Positions 36,223 to 45,197 are shown, counted from the stretch's first letter. The stretch is 64,000 nucleotides of DNA from an uncultured Christensenella sp. (GCA_905193155.1 CAJJNQ010000005.1:1-64000); one strand, 5' to 3'. Numbers and translations: made by a program. The notes: generated by a model from the sequence alone, not told the origin.

Positions 36223-37755
36223 TCAGTCGTCGGTCTTATTCATACGCTTTTTCGTGACGAGAACAACACCCGCCCCCACAGCCAGCAGGCCGCCGAGGAG
36301 ATAGAACACGGTGGTGCCGACGCCGCCGGTTTCAGGAAGGGTCGAACCGGTTTTGTTTACAATATTTGTACTCAGCGCATCGGAGGCCACAGCCGTGCCG
36401 ACCATAACCGTCACGCTCGTGTAATCGGAGCCATCCTCCACATAGGAAGCGGAGATCTTGAACTGTACAGGCTCGGACAGCAGATTATAGCCACCGGGCG
36501 CTTTTGTCTCATACAAATAGTAATCAATGGTATCGTCCAGTCCCTTGATAACGGGATCGCCTGCCTCGATCACATAAACAACGTTCGCATCGCCGTCCAT
36601 TGCAACGCGGTATACGCCATTGGCGGCCTTCACCATGCCGATAAGCCCCGTGGTAACAGCAGGAATGCCTTCATCATTGCAGTTCATATCCGCAACCTTG
36701 AGTGCGCCGTTTTTAGACAGGGCAAGCTTTGCGCCGGTCAACGCTTTGCCGGTTTCGTCCACCTTGTTGACGCCCATCTTGAACGTCCAGTCATAGACCT
36801 TCTTTTCAGGGGTCTTTCCTTTCTCGGTGTCAACATTGGGATTGTTGCTGTATTCAAGATAAGCCGCGTTTTCCTGCTTTCCCTCGTCATACGCCTTGGC
36901 GTCAGCATTCAGCACACCGGTATAGTAAGTAAAAAGCTCATTGTCATGGGCCATCTTTCCATCCTGAATCGCCTTGAGAATATCGACCCGGACGGAAAAG
37001 CTATTGCCGTTTGCGGTTACGGTGTAATACTCGGCAGGGAGCACAGTTGCATCGTTGACCTTGATCGTGACATCTGCGCTGGTCTTGACATTGGAAGTCA
37101 GTCCGGCAGACATGGTATCGTGGATGATATAGTCGTATTTTGTGTAACCCGATGTATTGGGAACCTTGGTGATAGTGCGGAACTCAACGGTGTCTCCGAT
37201 CTGGTTGTCGCCCACAACACCCCATTCGCCGTTTTCATTATGCTTGATCTGCTTATTCAGTGTCGGCTTATCGCCCTTCGGAGCTGCGATCACGTTTCCG
37301 ACAACCTTCATCAAATAGGCTGTATAGAAATCGTCTGCACCGGTGAGGGTATTGTCACTATCCTTGACCAGATAGTAACCGGGATTCAGATTGGTAATCG
37401 TATAGATACCGGCTCCGGCAGTGCTCACAGAGGGATTGGTCAGATATGACGCAACCGCCTTAGCAAAGGCACGCGCATCTTCCTCCGTGGTCAGGCTTTT
37501 TGCCTTTTCAGCTGCATTACCGAGCGCTGTCTGTCCTTCCGCCGTGATCCCGCTGCCCCACACAATGTCGGTAAGCACGGTCTTTCCCTCAACGGTCTGA
37601 AGGTCGCCCGCAAAGATCTGGTATGCCTGATAGGTATGGCCGGTCGATGAATTGGTGATGGTGATGGTGTACGATTCTCCCGCCGCAAGCGCGGATACGC
37701 CCAGTGCAAGCACCAGCGCAAGCGTCAGCAGGAAAGCCAAAGCTCGTTTTATCAT
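36223..37755 (-). CDS. Major pilin (SpaA/FimA-type, LPETG)
   Basis: 510 residues. Signal peptide to about residue 24. The region AAPKGDKPTLNKQI holds the probable pilin-motif lysine that accepts the next subunit. A D2 isopeptide domain (DTVEFRTITKVPN onward) and a Cna-B/SpaA-like domain follow, with E-box YLYETKAPGGYN. The sorting signal is LPETGG, then a hydrophobic span and a KKRMNKTDD tail. These are the features of a polymerised shaft subunit. RBS AAAAGGAGAGG. Confidence 0.92.
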   Translation of the reverse strand: MIKRALAFLLTLALVLALGVSALAAGESYTITITNSSTGHTYQAYQIFAGDLQTVEGKTVLTDIVWGSGITAEGQTALGNAAEKAKSLTTEEDARAFAKAVASYLTNPSVSTAGAGIYTITNLNPGYYLVKDSDNTLTGADDFYTAYLMKVVGNVIAAPKGDKPTLNKQIKHNENGEWGVVGDNQIGDTVEFRTITKVPNTSGYTKYDYIIHDTMSAGLTSNVKTSADVTIKVNDATVLPAEYYTVTANGNSFSVRVDILKAIQDGKMAHDNELFTYYTGVLNADAKAYDEGKQENAAYLEYSNNPNVDTEKGKTPEKKVYDWTFKMGVNKVDETGKALTGAKLALSKNGALKVADMNCNDEGIPAVTTGLIGMVKAANGVYRVAMDGDANVVYVIEAGDPVIKGLDDTIDYYLYETKAPGGYNLLSEPVQFKISASYVEDGSDYTSVTVMVGTAVASDALSTNIVNKTGSTLPETGGVGTTVFYLLGGLLAVGAGVVLVTKKRMNKTDD

Positions 37756-37821
37756 GGAACCTCTCCTTTTATCCTGTTTTTTGTAAATGAGTTGTCGGCA
37801 TGCGCAAACCGATTCAGGAGG

Positions 37822-40800
37822 CTACATCGTCCTCCTTTCCCCTTTGCGCCTCCGGCTGCATCCCAGTAGGAAGCCTGCCGCCAGCATGAGCGCACCGCTC
37901 AACGTGAACAAAGCGCTTCCCGGTCCGCCCGTTTCAGGGAGAACGTAATCCGACTGGATGCGGGTGTTCGTGATGATAAAAATATTTCCTTCGCGCTCGA
38001 TATTCACCTCAAAGTCTTGAATCGGGATCTCTTCAACGGAGTAGTCATATGTCACCGTCTGACCCTCCGTATTCTCGCCGGTCAGCGGCAAATCCGTAAG
38101 CGTTTGCTCCCATCCGTTTTCCGCCGAGAGCATCAGCTTGCCATAGACCGTCTTGGCGTTTTCGTTCCCATCCGGGATCTGATAGATACTGATCTCGATG
38201 CTGGGCACCGTTATCTCCATCAGGTCTGAGCCGTCCTTCGCTTTCCAGAGCTTTTTAACGATCACAGAGATGCCGTCTCCCTCGGATTTGTCATTGGAGA
38301 TCTGGATATGTCCCCCATTTTCTATGCTTCGTCCGTTAAAGTCATCCGGATGAGCGTACGGAGGCTTCTGGTCCTTATCCTCCATCCAGAAGAAGACCGG
38401 ATCGCTCTTCAGAACATAGTGTGTCGGCGCTTTTGTTTCAACCAACTTATACGCCACGTTCGGCTCCAGCGAAGTCAGCTTGATGGTTCCATCGGAATCC
38501 GTCGTCCACGGATCCGCTGTATGCACCTTTTCCCAGTCCGTCCCCTCCCACTTGAAGAGATCAAACTCTGCTCCCGGCAGCACGACTCCCACGTTGCCCG
38601 TTTCGACCTTCTGTACGAAGATATGGCGCTCATCGGGTTCCGGCTCGTCGCCCGGGTCTTGAGGTTCGGTGATTTTTCCGAGGAAATCCGTTCGGTGGGA
38701 CTCGGCGTTTACATTTACACGGTCCGCTACGACGGTTCCGTTCAGATTTTGCCCGATATTGACGGTTGCTCCGGGCGCAATCACCGCGCCCGTCATCAGG
38801 TGGGTATGGATCGTGACGCCGCCGGCGTTCACAAAATTCCAAATCACCTTGCCCGCATAGAATTCCGTCACCTCGCCGACCCCTTGCTCCTGACCGTCAA
38901 TGACGACCCTTGCCTGCGGAAGGTAGACCTGCGAAACGCCTGCGCAGTCCACATTGATGATGACCGTCCCGTTGTGGCCGGACCGAAAGCCGTCGATTTG
39001 CAATTTTCCGCCAAATTTTGACGCAAGCTCAGATGCACGGATCGACTCAACCCCTACGTCAGACGGCCTGCGCAGGATCAGCTTGCTGTGATCCGCCTGC
39101 AATTCCGATGCGGATTTGAAGTCCAGATTTGCTTCGCGGAAGCCGCTCAATCTGGCCGAGATCCGCTCGATCTCTCTCCTTACGCGGTTCAGATCGATGA
39201 ACGGGTCTTGCTCAGTATTCCTATCCTGAACCAAATGGCGCGGTCTGCTGATTTTTGTGCCGTTGATTGAAAACGCATTTCCATTGTCTGTAAAATCAAC
39301 CGTATTCCCGCTGCCGATGGCCAGCACATGATCATTCCCGGAGGCGCTGTCGGGATGAACCTGAGCATATTCCTGAATATAGCTCAACTCATGAGGATAC
39401 TGATTCGTACCGAAGTTGCTTCGGGCAAACAGTTTTTTAGCCAGCACATTGCCGTTCGTATGGGTAGACAGCGTCGCCGTGTCGAACGCAACAATATGGA
39501 AGCTGCCTGCCGTCCCGAGAGGGCTGTTGGAATTGTAGTATCTGGAATACTCCGGGTCGCGCAGAAAGCGATCCTTGACGTCGTTATACTGAAGATCGTA
39601 ATTTCCGGCAATCAGTTTGTCCGGAGTCCCTAAGCGCACAAACAGAAACTCCGTGCTGTGGGGGAAGGAATCGTCGGACACCGTCAGGGAAGTCACATTT
39701 CCATCTCCATCAAGGACAGGACGATATTCCTTCGGCTCCGTAGGCTCGCTTTGGGGATTTCTGCAATAGTAGAACTTCAGCTCATCCTCAGGCTCCACAT
39801 GGGCAAACAGCCCGCTTTGCCAGTTCATGACCAACTCATACTTTCCATACGGGGAAACACTCTGATCGTTGTTATCCTTCCTGACCAGATCGATCTTGTA
39901 GATCGCCGTTTTCTCAATGGTGTGTCCATGAGCCGCAAAGGAGTTCAAAATGTTCTGATAATCCGCCGCATCTTGAATTCTGATCCGGAGGCTGTATTCT
40001 TCAGGCGCATATCCGATATTTTCATCAAGAAGCGTAAGGGACGCCGTCAAACCTGACGACTCATCCGTATAGGTAAAGGTTTTTCCGTTTTTCGTCTCCG
40101 GCGGCGCGCTCCTCATTGCGATGCAGGATTGGTCATGCTTATGTTCCTGAAACTGGCAAAGGAGTGTCCCCTGCGCGTCCCTGCACGCCTCTGTGTGCGT
40201 ATGTTCCGGCAATCCGCATCCAAAGATGACGTTTTTATCTACACAGTCCTCCGTGTGGACGTGCTCCGGGATACTGCAAATCAGGGCATGGCTTTCATCA
40301 TAGCATTCTTCCTTGTGGGTGTGTTCGCCCATGCCGCAGTGATACATGATCTCGGGCACTTCTGTAACGTCGTAACACGAGGCGTCATGCCGGTGCTCCT
40401 CCTTCCCGCAGATCAGAACCTTCTTTTCTTCGGCAGAGTCAAAGCAGGCCTGGCTGTGTTGATGGCAAAGAGTCTGCACCTTTCCGCAGGCAAGGACGCC
40501 ATTTGTATAGCAAGCCTCGGTGTGTTCATGCGGAATGGCTTCTCTCTGCGTGCAGATCAGGCTTTGCCGCGTCTTTTTACATTCTTCCGCATGGGTATGA
40601 GGCTCCTGCTCTTCTTTACCGCAGACGAGGGAAATTTCTTCGGTATAACAGTCCGCGCCATGCGTGTGCTCCTCGCTTTCCTCCAAGCCGCAGCTCAGCA
40701 CCTGTTTTTGCTCATAGCACTGTTCCGAATGCCGGTGTCCTTCGCTTTCCTCAAGACCGCAAACAAACTCCGTTTCCTCTGCATAACAAGAATCCGTATG

Positions 40801-41187
40801 CGCATGCTCCGGGATCTCCGGCAAGGTGCAGATCAGATCCCCGTCTGAGGAAAAGCAGTTGGCGTCATGCTTGTGGATCACAAAGTCCGAATATCCGCAA
40901 ATCAGGCTTCCATCTGCACCATAGCACGCATCGCTATGGCTGTGCACCGGCTGCTCGCAGTGCAGACCCGAAGCCCCCATCTGCGTCTCATAACAGGATT
41001 CATCATGAGCATGAACTTCTTTCCCGCAGCCAGGCGTTTGAGTCAGCGTGAGTGCAGGCAAAATCAAGGCATATGTCGTACAGAATACCACGATGCAGCT
41101 CAGAACCGTTACGACCTTGCGCCAGCGGTTTCTGCGGGCGCGGACGCGGCGGTAGCCGGTAATCTGCTCCGACAGGCGTTGTCTCAC
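37822..41187 (-). CDS. Large pilus-associated adhesin with Cys/His repeat array, anchor-A-like and Cna-B domains, LPETG
   Basis: 1121 residues; GTG start with GGAGGG. A basic signal-anchor stretch (25-50) is followed by a Cys/His array (54-356) of 14 HxHxxxC units, each of the first 13 also followed by a second Cys after about 8-13 residues. Residues about 365-550 are beta-rich and unassigned. About 560-830 resembles the choice-of-anchor-A type adhesin domain (NGNVLAKKLF, DGFRSGHNGTVIINVDC, APGATVNIGQNLNGTVVAD). SpaA-like (845-960, E-box YKLVETKAP) and Cna-B (970-1075) domains precede LPETGG, a membrane span and an RRRKGERR tail. Probable tip adhesin. Confidence 0.88.
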   Translation of the reverse strand: MRQRLSEQITGYRRVRARRNRWRKVVTVLSCIVVFCTTYALILPALTLTQTPGCGKEVHAHDESCYETQMGASGLHCEQPVHSHSDACYGADGSLICGYSDFVIHKHDANCFSSDGDLICTLPEIPEHAHTDSCYAEETEFVCGLEESEGHRHSEQCYEQKQVLSCGLEESEEHTHGADCYTEEISLVCGKEEQEPHTHAEECKKTRQSLICTQREAIPHEHTEACYTNGVLACGKVQTLCHQHSQACFDSAEEKKVLICGKEEHRHDASCYDVTEVPEIMYHCGMGEHTHKEECYDESHALICSIPEHVHTEDCVDKNVIFGCGLPEHTHTEACRDAQGTLLCQFQEHKHDQSCIAMRSAPPETKNGKTFTYTDESSGLTASLTLLDENIGYAPEEYSLRIRIQDAADYQNILNSFAAHGHTIEKTAIYKIDLVRKDNNDQSVSPYGKYELVMNWQSGLFAHVEPEDELKFYYCRNPQSEPTEPKEYRPVLDGDGNVTSLTVSDDSFPHSTEFLFVRLGTPDKLIAGNYDLQYNDVKDRFLRDPEYSRYYNSNSPLGTAGSFHIVAFDTATLSTHTNGNVLAKKLFARSNFGTNQYPHELSYIQEYAQVHPDSASGNDHVLAIGSGNTVDFTDNGNAFSINGTKISRPRHLVQDRNTEQDPFIDLNRVRREIERISARLSGFREANLDFKSASELQADHSKLILRRPSDVGVESIRASELASKFGGKLQIDGFRSGHNGTVIINVDCAGVSQVYLPQARVVIDGQEQGVGEVTEFYAGKVIWNFVNAGGVTIHTHLMTGAVIAPGATVNIGQNLNGTVVADRVNVNAESHRTDFLGKITEPQDPGDEPEPDERHIFVQKVETGNVGVVLPGAEFDLFKWEGTDWEKVHTADPWTTDSDGTIKLTSLEPNVAYKLVETKAPTHYVLKSDPVFFWMEDKDQKPPYAHPDDFNGRSIENGGHIQISNDKSEGDGISVIVKKLWKAKDGSDLMEITVPSIEISIYQIPDGNENAKTVYGKLMLSAENGWEQTLTDLPLTGENTEGQTVTYDYSVEEIPIQDFEVNIEREGNIFIITNTRIQSDYVLPETGGPGSALFTLSGALMLAAGFLLGCSRRRKGERRTM
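40122..41025 (-). repeat. Tandem Cys/His-unit coding repeats
   Basis: Fourteen imperfect units of about 20-26 codons inside the adhesin gene. Each encodes HxHxxxC and usually a second Cys. Nucleotide conservation between units is low, so the repeats are ancient or kept by protein selection. Confidence 0.85.
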
Positions 41188-41205
41188 TTTGATTTCCCTC
41201 CTTTG

Positions 41206-41796
41206 CTATCGAATCGGGCCGAAGCTGTGCAATGGCCAGATACAAAAAAGTACTTTGCCGACGATTTGATCTTGCGCGATACAACCTACCGCCGAATTTC
41301 TGGAATCAACGGAGACCGAGCGATTATCCCCCATCAGGAAATAACGGTTATCCGGCACCTGATACGGCAGGTCGATATTGGTCTGTCCCAGCGATTTTTC
41401 CGCGAGATAGGGCTCGTCCAGTTCCTCATTGTTGACAAAAACGTTCCCGTCTTCGTCGATAAAAACCCAATCCGACGCGCCGGCGATGAATCTCTTGATC
41501 AGGAGCTTGTTTCCATGATAAAACGCGGCAATATCTCCCGCCTTAAAGTCATTTGTCTTCAAAGAGATCACAAGCTGGCCATCCTTCAGCGTTGGCGACA
41601 TCGAGCTGCCATAAATGCGCAGCACCGGCATCCAGAGCGTCGCAACCAGCACCGCAACCGCTGCAACGACCAGCAGCACCGCAACCGTGCTCTTCAGCGT
41701 TTTTCCATAACGCGCCTTATAGCGCAGGCGATCCCTTTCCCGTTCGATTTGCTCCGCCGTGGGTAGGCTGACAGGTCTTTTATTCCTTCCGCTCAT
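41206..41796 (-). CDS. lepB: Signal peptidase I, pilus-locus specific
   Basis: 196 residues. N-terminal cytoplasmic tail and one membrane span (about 34-55), catalytic Ser65 in YGSSMSP and Lys101 in LLIKRF, and box FLMGDNRSVSVDSRN, all of S26A family. It should remove the signal peptides of exported proteins; its place in the pilus operon suggests a dedicated role in pilin maturation, as in several Gram-positive pilus islands. Confidence 0.92.
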   Translation of the reverse strand: MSGRNKRPVSLPTAEQIERERDRLRYKARYGKTLKSTVAVLLVVAAVAVLVATLWMPVLRIYGSSMSPTLKDGQLVISLKTNDFKAGDIAAFYHGNKLLIKRFIAGASDWVFIDEDGNVFVNNEELDEPYLAEKSLGQTNIDLPYQVPDNRYFLMGDNRSVSVDSRNSAVGCIAQDQIVGKVLFCIWPLHSFGPIR

Positions 41797-41799
41797 CTC

Positions 41800-42273
41800 T
41801 TATCCGCCTCTTTTTACAAGCGCTTGCACTTCCGGATGCGCTGCGACAAGCTCATGGACGCGCCTTTCAAAGCGATCCCACTTTTGCTCCATCTGGCGAT
41901 CCGCCTCGGCGAGCGTAATCTTCGCCTTTTGTTCCGCATCCCGGACGATCCAGGCTGCCTGGCGCTCCGCCCCTTGCAAGATCGACTGCCGCTGCTTTTC
42001 CGCCTGATCCACTCCGGCTTTCAGTTCCGACGCTGCCGCCTGAAGGGACAGCAGATATTGATCCGCCGCTGCCTGCGCTGCCTCAAAGACGCCGTTTAAG
42101 CCCATGGCCGCCTCCGCGATGGAACCCGCGTTGGAGATATGGATCTCTCTGTCCGCAAGCGCTTTTTCAAGCCGCTTCACCTGAGCAGCAGCCGCCTCGT
42201 TTTGCTTTTGCAGCTCATAGATAATTTCGATCAATTCCACGCGGCTCAGGTGTTGTAGTTCCTTATCCGTCAT
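41800..42273 (-). CDS. Coiled-coil protein heading the pilus operon
   Basis: 157 residues, almost entirely helical, with heptad-like runs (about 8-45 and 70-140), rich in Ala, Gln, Glu and Arg. No membrane span, signal or enzyme motif is seen; overall it resembles small DivIVA-like or V-type ATPase-stalk-like coiled coils. ATG 42273 has GGAGGAG; the earlier ATG at 42291 overlaps a tiny upstream frame. It is three bases before the signal peptidase gene and so belongs to the pilus operon. It may localise the assembly machinery, but this is inference. Confidence 0.7.
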   Translation of the reverse strand: MTDKELQHLSRVELIEIIYELQKQNEAAAAQVKRLEKALADREIHISNAGSIAEAAMGLNGVFEAAQAAADQYLLSLQAAASELKAGVDQAEKQRQSILQGAERQAAWIVRDAEQKAKITLAEADRQMEQKWDRFERRVHELVAAHPEVQALVKRGG

Positions 42274-42287
42274 CAGCTCTCCTCCGG

Positions 42288-42380
42288 TCATCCTACAGGG
42301 GTCTGGAAAAAATCCCACGGAAGTCCTTCATCCGGTGCTAAACCGCGCATCTGTTGCAGCAGCAAACAGATAAATGCCAT
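42288..42380 (-). CDS. Possible 30-codon leader peptide upstream of the pilus operon
   Basis: ATG at 42380 begins MAFICLLLQQM and ends at TGA 42288, overlapping a downstream ATG (ATGA). A GGAGG sits only one base before the ATG, which is too close for good initiation. It may be chance. Confidence 0.2.
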   Translation of the reverse strand: MAFICLLLQQMRGLAPDEGLPWDFFQTPVG

Positions 42381-42474
42381 TCCTCCGTAAAGGAAGCATC
42401 GCGCGGCTATCCTCTCTCCTGTTTTACCCCTTCCCCATCGAAGAGGCTTAACTAACAATTAAAGTTGTTTTAAT

Positions 42475-42504
42475 ATTGTATCACATTGATCCATATAAAT
42501 CAAT
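42475..42504 (-). promoter_or_regulatory. Promoter and candidate operator of the pilus operon
   Basis: Minus-strand TTGATT (42503-42498), 17 bases, TACAAT (42480-42475). The palindrome ATTGAT-N8-ATCAAT (42485-42504) covers the -35 and spacer, a position where a repressor could block polymerase. The leader to the first gene is about 195 bases. Confidence 0.6.
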
Positions 42505-42650
42505 AGATTTACGTTTTTTTGAGATATTTATTTATTTGCATTGCAATAAAACTTAATAAAAGTGAAGTAAAGCTTTTAAAAACATATCTATCATGTCGGA
42601 TTGAACGCCGAGCAGAAAGGCTTCCAAATTCCATAAAACGCTTTTTTTCG

Positions 42651-42697
42651 AAAAAAAATCCGCTGCGCCCCGATGATTTCGGGAAGCGCGGCGGAAT
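42651..42697 (-). terminator. Intrinsic terminator after the D-2-hydroxyacid dehydrogenase gene
   Basis: On the minus strand TCCGCCGCGC...TCCCGA pairs with TCGGGGCGCAGCGGA, followed by eight T residues. Confidence 0.8.
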
Positions 42698-42739
42698 ACT
42701 AGTCTGAATCATTCAAAAAATCATGATCTTTTCATTGTT

Positions 42740-43720
42740 TTACACTTCAAACGGATTTTCCATATTATGTGCGGCATAATAGCAGCCCAGAAGCGAATGA
42801 TGCACCATATCGTCCACCGACTGATCGGTATAATACGCCTTATGCGAGGTCAGCACCACATTGTTGAAGCCGCGCAGCAGCGGGATATAGCGGTTGTGGA
42901 TGACGGTGTTCTTCCAATCCTTATGGTACAGGCCGACCTCATTTTCCACAACGTCCAGCCCTGCCGCACCGACCTTGCCGCTTTCCAGCGCGTCCAGCAG
43001 CGCTTCAGTATCGATCAGCGGCCCTCTTGCGGTATTAATGATCACCACGCCATCCTTCATCTGCGCAAAGGCCTCGCGGTTGAGCAAATGGAAATTGTCG
43101 TCCGTCAGCGGCATATGCAGCGTAATCATATCGCAGTTGCGGTAGATTTCCTCCAAGGAGACATACTGCGCGTACTGCTTGACCTCGTCGTTCTGATAGA
43201 GGTCATAGGCGTAGAGCTTACAGCCGAAGCCGCTCAGGTCGCGAATCACCGTGCGGCCGATCTTGCCGGTGCCCAGCACGCCCACGGTCATGTTGCGCAT
43301 CTCTTTGCCCTGAATGCCGGGAAGCGTGAAATCGTTCATCTCGTTGCGGCGGATGATCTGGCGCATCCTGCGAATGCTCATCAGCATCAGCATCACGGCG
43401 TAGTCCGCCACGCAGGCGGAGCTATACGGCGCATAGGTCACGGTCATGCCCAGCTCCTTGGCGCGCTTAACGTCTACATGGTCGGTACCAATCAGCCGGT
43501 TGGATATCACCTTCACGCCCATGGACGCAAACTTTTCGACCAGCTGCGCGTCCACACGGGTGAGCAGGATGGAGATGTATTCGTATCCCCTTGCCAACTC
43601 CGCCGTCTCCAAGGTGGGATCCTTTTCGGTATATCCCAACTCGATGCCCAGCTCTTTGCAATACTTTTCAAAAAAAGGCTCCTCGTCAAAATGCCTGTAA
43701 GAATAGGCAAAAACCTTCAT
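42740..43720 (-). CDS. D-lactate dehydrogenase-like D-2-hydroxyacid dehydrogenase
   Basis: 326 residues. It interconverts a 2-keto acid (probably pyruvate) and its D-hydroxy acid with NAD(H). The Rossmann loop is GVLGTGKIGRTV; catalytic-site regions are NTARGPLIDTEAL (Arg), GLDVVENEVG (Glu) and LTSHKAYYTDQS (His). The start ATG 43720 has GGGGGAGG upstream. D-lactate is a typical fermentation product; a VanH-like cell-wall role is possible but no van genes are near. Confidence 0.88.
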   Translation of the reverse strand: MKVFAYSYRHFDEEPFFEKYCKELGIELGYTEKDPTLETAELARGYEYISILLTRVDAQLVEKFASMGVKVISNRLIGTDHVDVKRAKELGMTVTYAPYSSACVADYAVMLMLMSIRRMRQIIRRNEMNDFTLPGIQGKEMRNMTVGVLGTGKIGRTVIRDLSGFGCKLYAYDLYQNDEVKQYAQYVSLEEIYRNCDMITLHMPLTDDNFHLLNREAFAQMKDGVVIINTARGPLIDTEALLDALESGKVGAAGLDVVENEVGLYHKDWKNTVIHNRYIPLLRGFNNVVLTSHKAYYTDQSVDDMVHHSLLGCYYAAHNMENPFEV

Positions 43721-43771
43721 ATCAGTCGGTCCTCCCCCGGTAAGATGGTTATAGTATAACACCCAATTGTT

Positions 43772-43812
43772 AAAAAGAAACAGCGCGGCGAAAAACTCGC
43801 TGCGCTGTTGCG
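43772..43812 (-). terminator. Intrinsic terminator after the small zinc-ribbon gene
   Basis: On the minus strand AACAGCGCAGCG pairs with CGCCGCGCTGTT, then TCTTTTT. Confidence 0.75.
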
Positions 43813-43827
43813 CCAGATGGAATGCTT

Positions 43828-44019
43828 TTACGAAAAGAGCGTGCAGCCCATTTCCTTGAACTCTATGATTTTCTTTTCGAGATCCTCGCGCGTCACCTCA
43901 AACTTGTGCGCCAGGCAGTCGATGCAGAGAAACTGTGTCGCCCCGCGGTTGATGAGCTTCTTGGTCAGCCCCACTTCGTTATGGGTCAGCTCCCGGCCGC
44001 AGGATATGCACTTCAGCAT
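43828..44019 (-). CDS. Small zinc-ribbon protein
   Basis: 63 residues with two CxxC pairs, CISC and CIDC, separated by 27 residues, and a helical C-terminal part with EDLEKKIIEFKEMGC. It overlaps the end of the alpha-galactosidase gene by seven bases, so its translation is coupled. It is a conserved-looking small protein with no assigned function; a nucleic-acid or protein-binding ribbon is likely. Confidence 0.7.
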   Translation of the reverse strand: MLKCISCGRELTHNEVGLTKKLINRGATQFLCIDCLAHKFEVTREDLEKKIIEFKEMGCTLFS

Positions 44020-45197
44020 TTGACGAGCTTGCAGCGGAACACGCGGCAGTCGTGGCCAGGAATGACCGGGCAGTAGTAATCGCGCACCACGCCGAGCTTT
44101 TCGCCGGTAAAGACGTCCGTCATTTCAAAGCCGTAGCCGGAGGTGTAGGGCAGGCCGCAGTCCGCGAAAATGCAGGAGATCTGCGCATCGGACTTGGAAA
44201 GGTTGAACAGACCGATGGCGAACTCCCCGCCGGAGAGGTGCTTGATCATGGTCAGCGCGGTCTGCTCCTGCACGACCCACGGGAATTCGCCGTCCTTGGG
44301 GTTGGGGTTTTCAACGTTCAGGTCGCCCAGCTGCACGACATACGGCGGACGGGCTTCTTCGTCTTGATTGATGGCGAGGAGCTCTTTGTTGAGCATCAGC
44401 TTTTCGCAGAATTCGTTCATGCTGCGCAGATCGCCGCCCATCATCAGCGGAGCGGAAAGCATGCACCACAGCGCGAACTGCACCTTGTATTCGTTGTCGG
44501 TGCACTTGCTGCCGATGCCGACGTTGCCCTTGCCGTACATGCCGACGGTGAGCATATCGATGTCATTGAAGCAGAAATTGCCGCTGTCGCAGAAGTTGGG
44601 CAGCTGCGATTTGACGATATCGGTGAAGGACACGAAGTTATCCATGATATCGCCGGTGGAACGGTACATGTGCGCGCCGATGGAGCGCATCCAGTGCCAG
44701 GGATCCTCACGACCCCAGTTGCAGGCGGAGAACAGGATCTCCCGGCCGGTGGCCTTGAGCGCCATGGACATGGTCTGGTAGCGCATCTTGCAGTCGCCGT
44801 TGGCAGGGAAATTGCAGAAGTCGTACTTCAGGAAATCCACGCCCCAGTCCGCAAAGGTCTGTGCATCCACAAACTCGTGGTCAAAACTGGAGGGATAGCC
44901 CGCGCAGGTGCGCACGCCCGCACAGGAGTACATGCCGAATTTTAGCCCCTTGCTGTGAACATAGTCCGCAACGGCCTTCATGCCGTGAGGGAATTTTTCG
45001 GGATCGGCCACGAGCAGCCCGTTTTCGTCGCGCTGCTTCAGCGACCAGCAGTCGTCAATGACGAGGTATTCATATCCGGCGTCGCGGTAGCCCTTTTCCA
45101 CCATGACGTCCGCCATCTGGCGAATGAGTTCTTCATTGATATTGGGTCCGAAGGTATTCCAGGAATTCCAGCCCATCGGCGCGGTTCTTGCAATCAT
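44013..45197 (-). CDS. Alpha-galactosidase, glycoside hydrolase family 27
   Basis: 394 residues. It releases terminal alpha-galactose from raffinose-type sugars or galactosylated glycans. GH27 features are PMGWNSWNTFG near the N-terminus, LVIDDCW, nucleophile D126 in FLKYDFCN and an acid/base Asp in STGDIMDNF (D183 or D186). A C-terminal beta-sandwich follows. There is no signal peptide, so it acts on imported oligosaccharides. ATG 45197 has GGAAGGATGG upstream; the TTG two codons earlier is less likely. Paired direct repeats lie about 93-128 bases upstream. Confidence 0.94.
   Translation of the reverse strand: MIARTAPMGWNSWNTFGPNINEELIRQMADVMVEKGYRDAGYEYLVIDDCWSLKQRDENGLLVADPEKFPHGMKAVADYVHSKGLKFGMYSCAGVRTCAGYPSSFDHEFVDAQTFADWGVDFLKYDFCNFPANGDCKMRYQTMSMALKATGREILFSACNWGREDPWHWMRSIGAHMYRSTGDIMDNFVSFTDIVKSQLPNFCDSGNFCFNDIDMLTVGMYGKGNVGIGSKCTDNEYKVQFALWCMLSAPLMMGGDLRSMNEFCEKLMLNKELLAINQDEEARPPYVVQLGDLNVENPNPKDGEFPWVVQEQTALTMIKHLSGGEFAIGLFNLSKSDAQISCIFADCGLPYTSGYGFEMTDVFTGEKLGVVRDYYCPVIPGHDCRVFRCKLVKC

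Larger units (their letters stand above)
42381..42739. other. AT-rich intergenic region before the pilus operon
   Basis: No gene. It contains the pilus promoter with an overlapping palindrome (42475-42504), an AT-rich stretch (about 42505-42600) with nothing recognised, and the D-hydroxyacid dehydrogenase terminator (42651-42697). Confidence 0.5.

Noticed and set aside
40122..41025. Repeats considered as a CRISPR array
   Set aside because: Units vary in length and sequence and keep one reading frame; conservation is at the protein level only.
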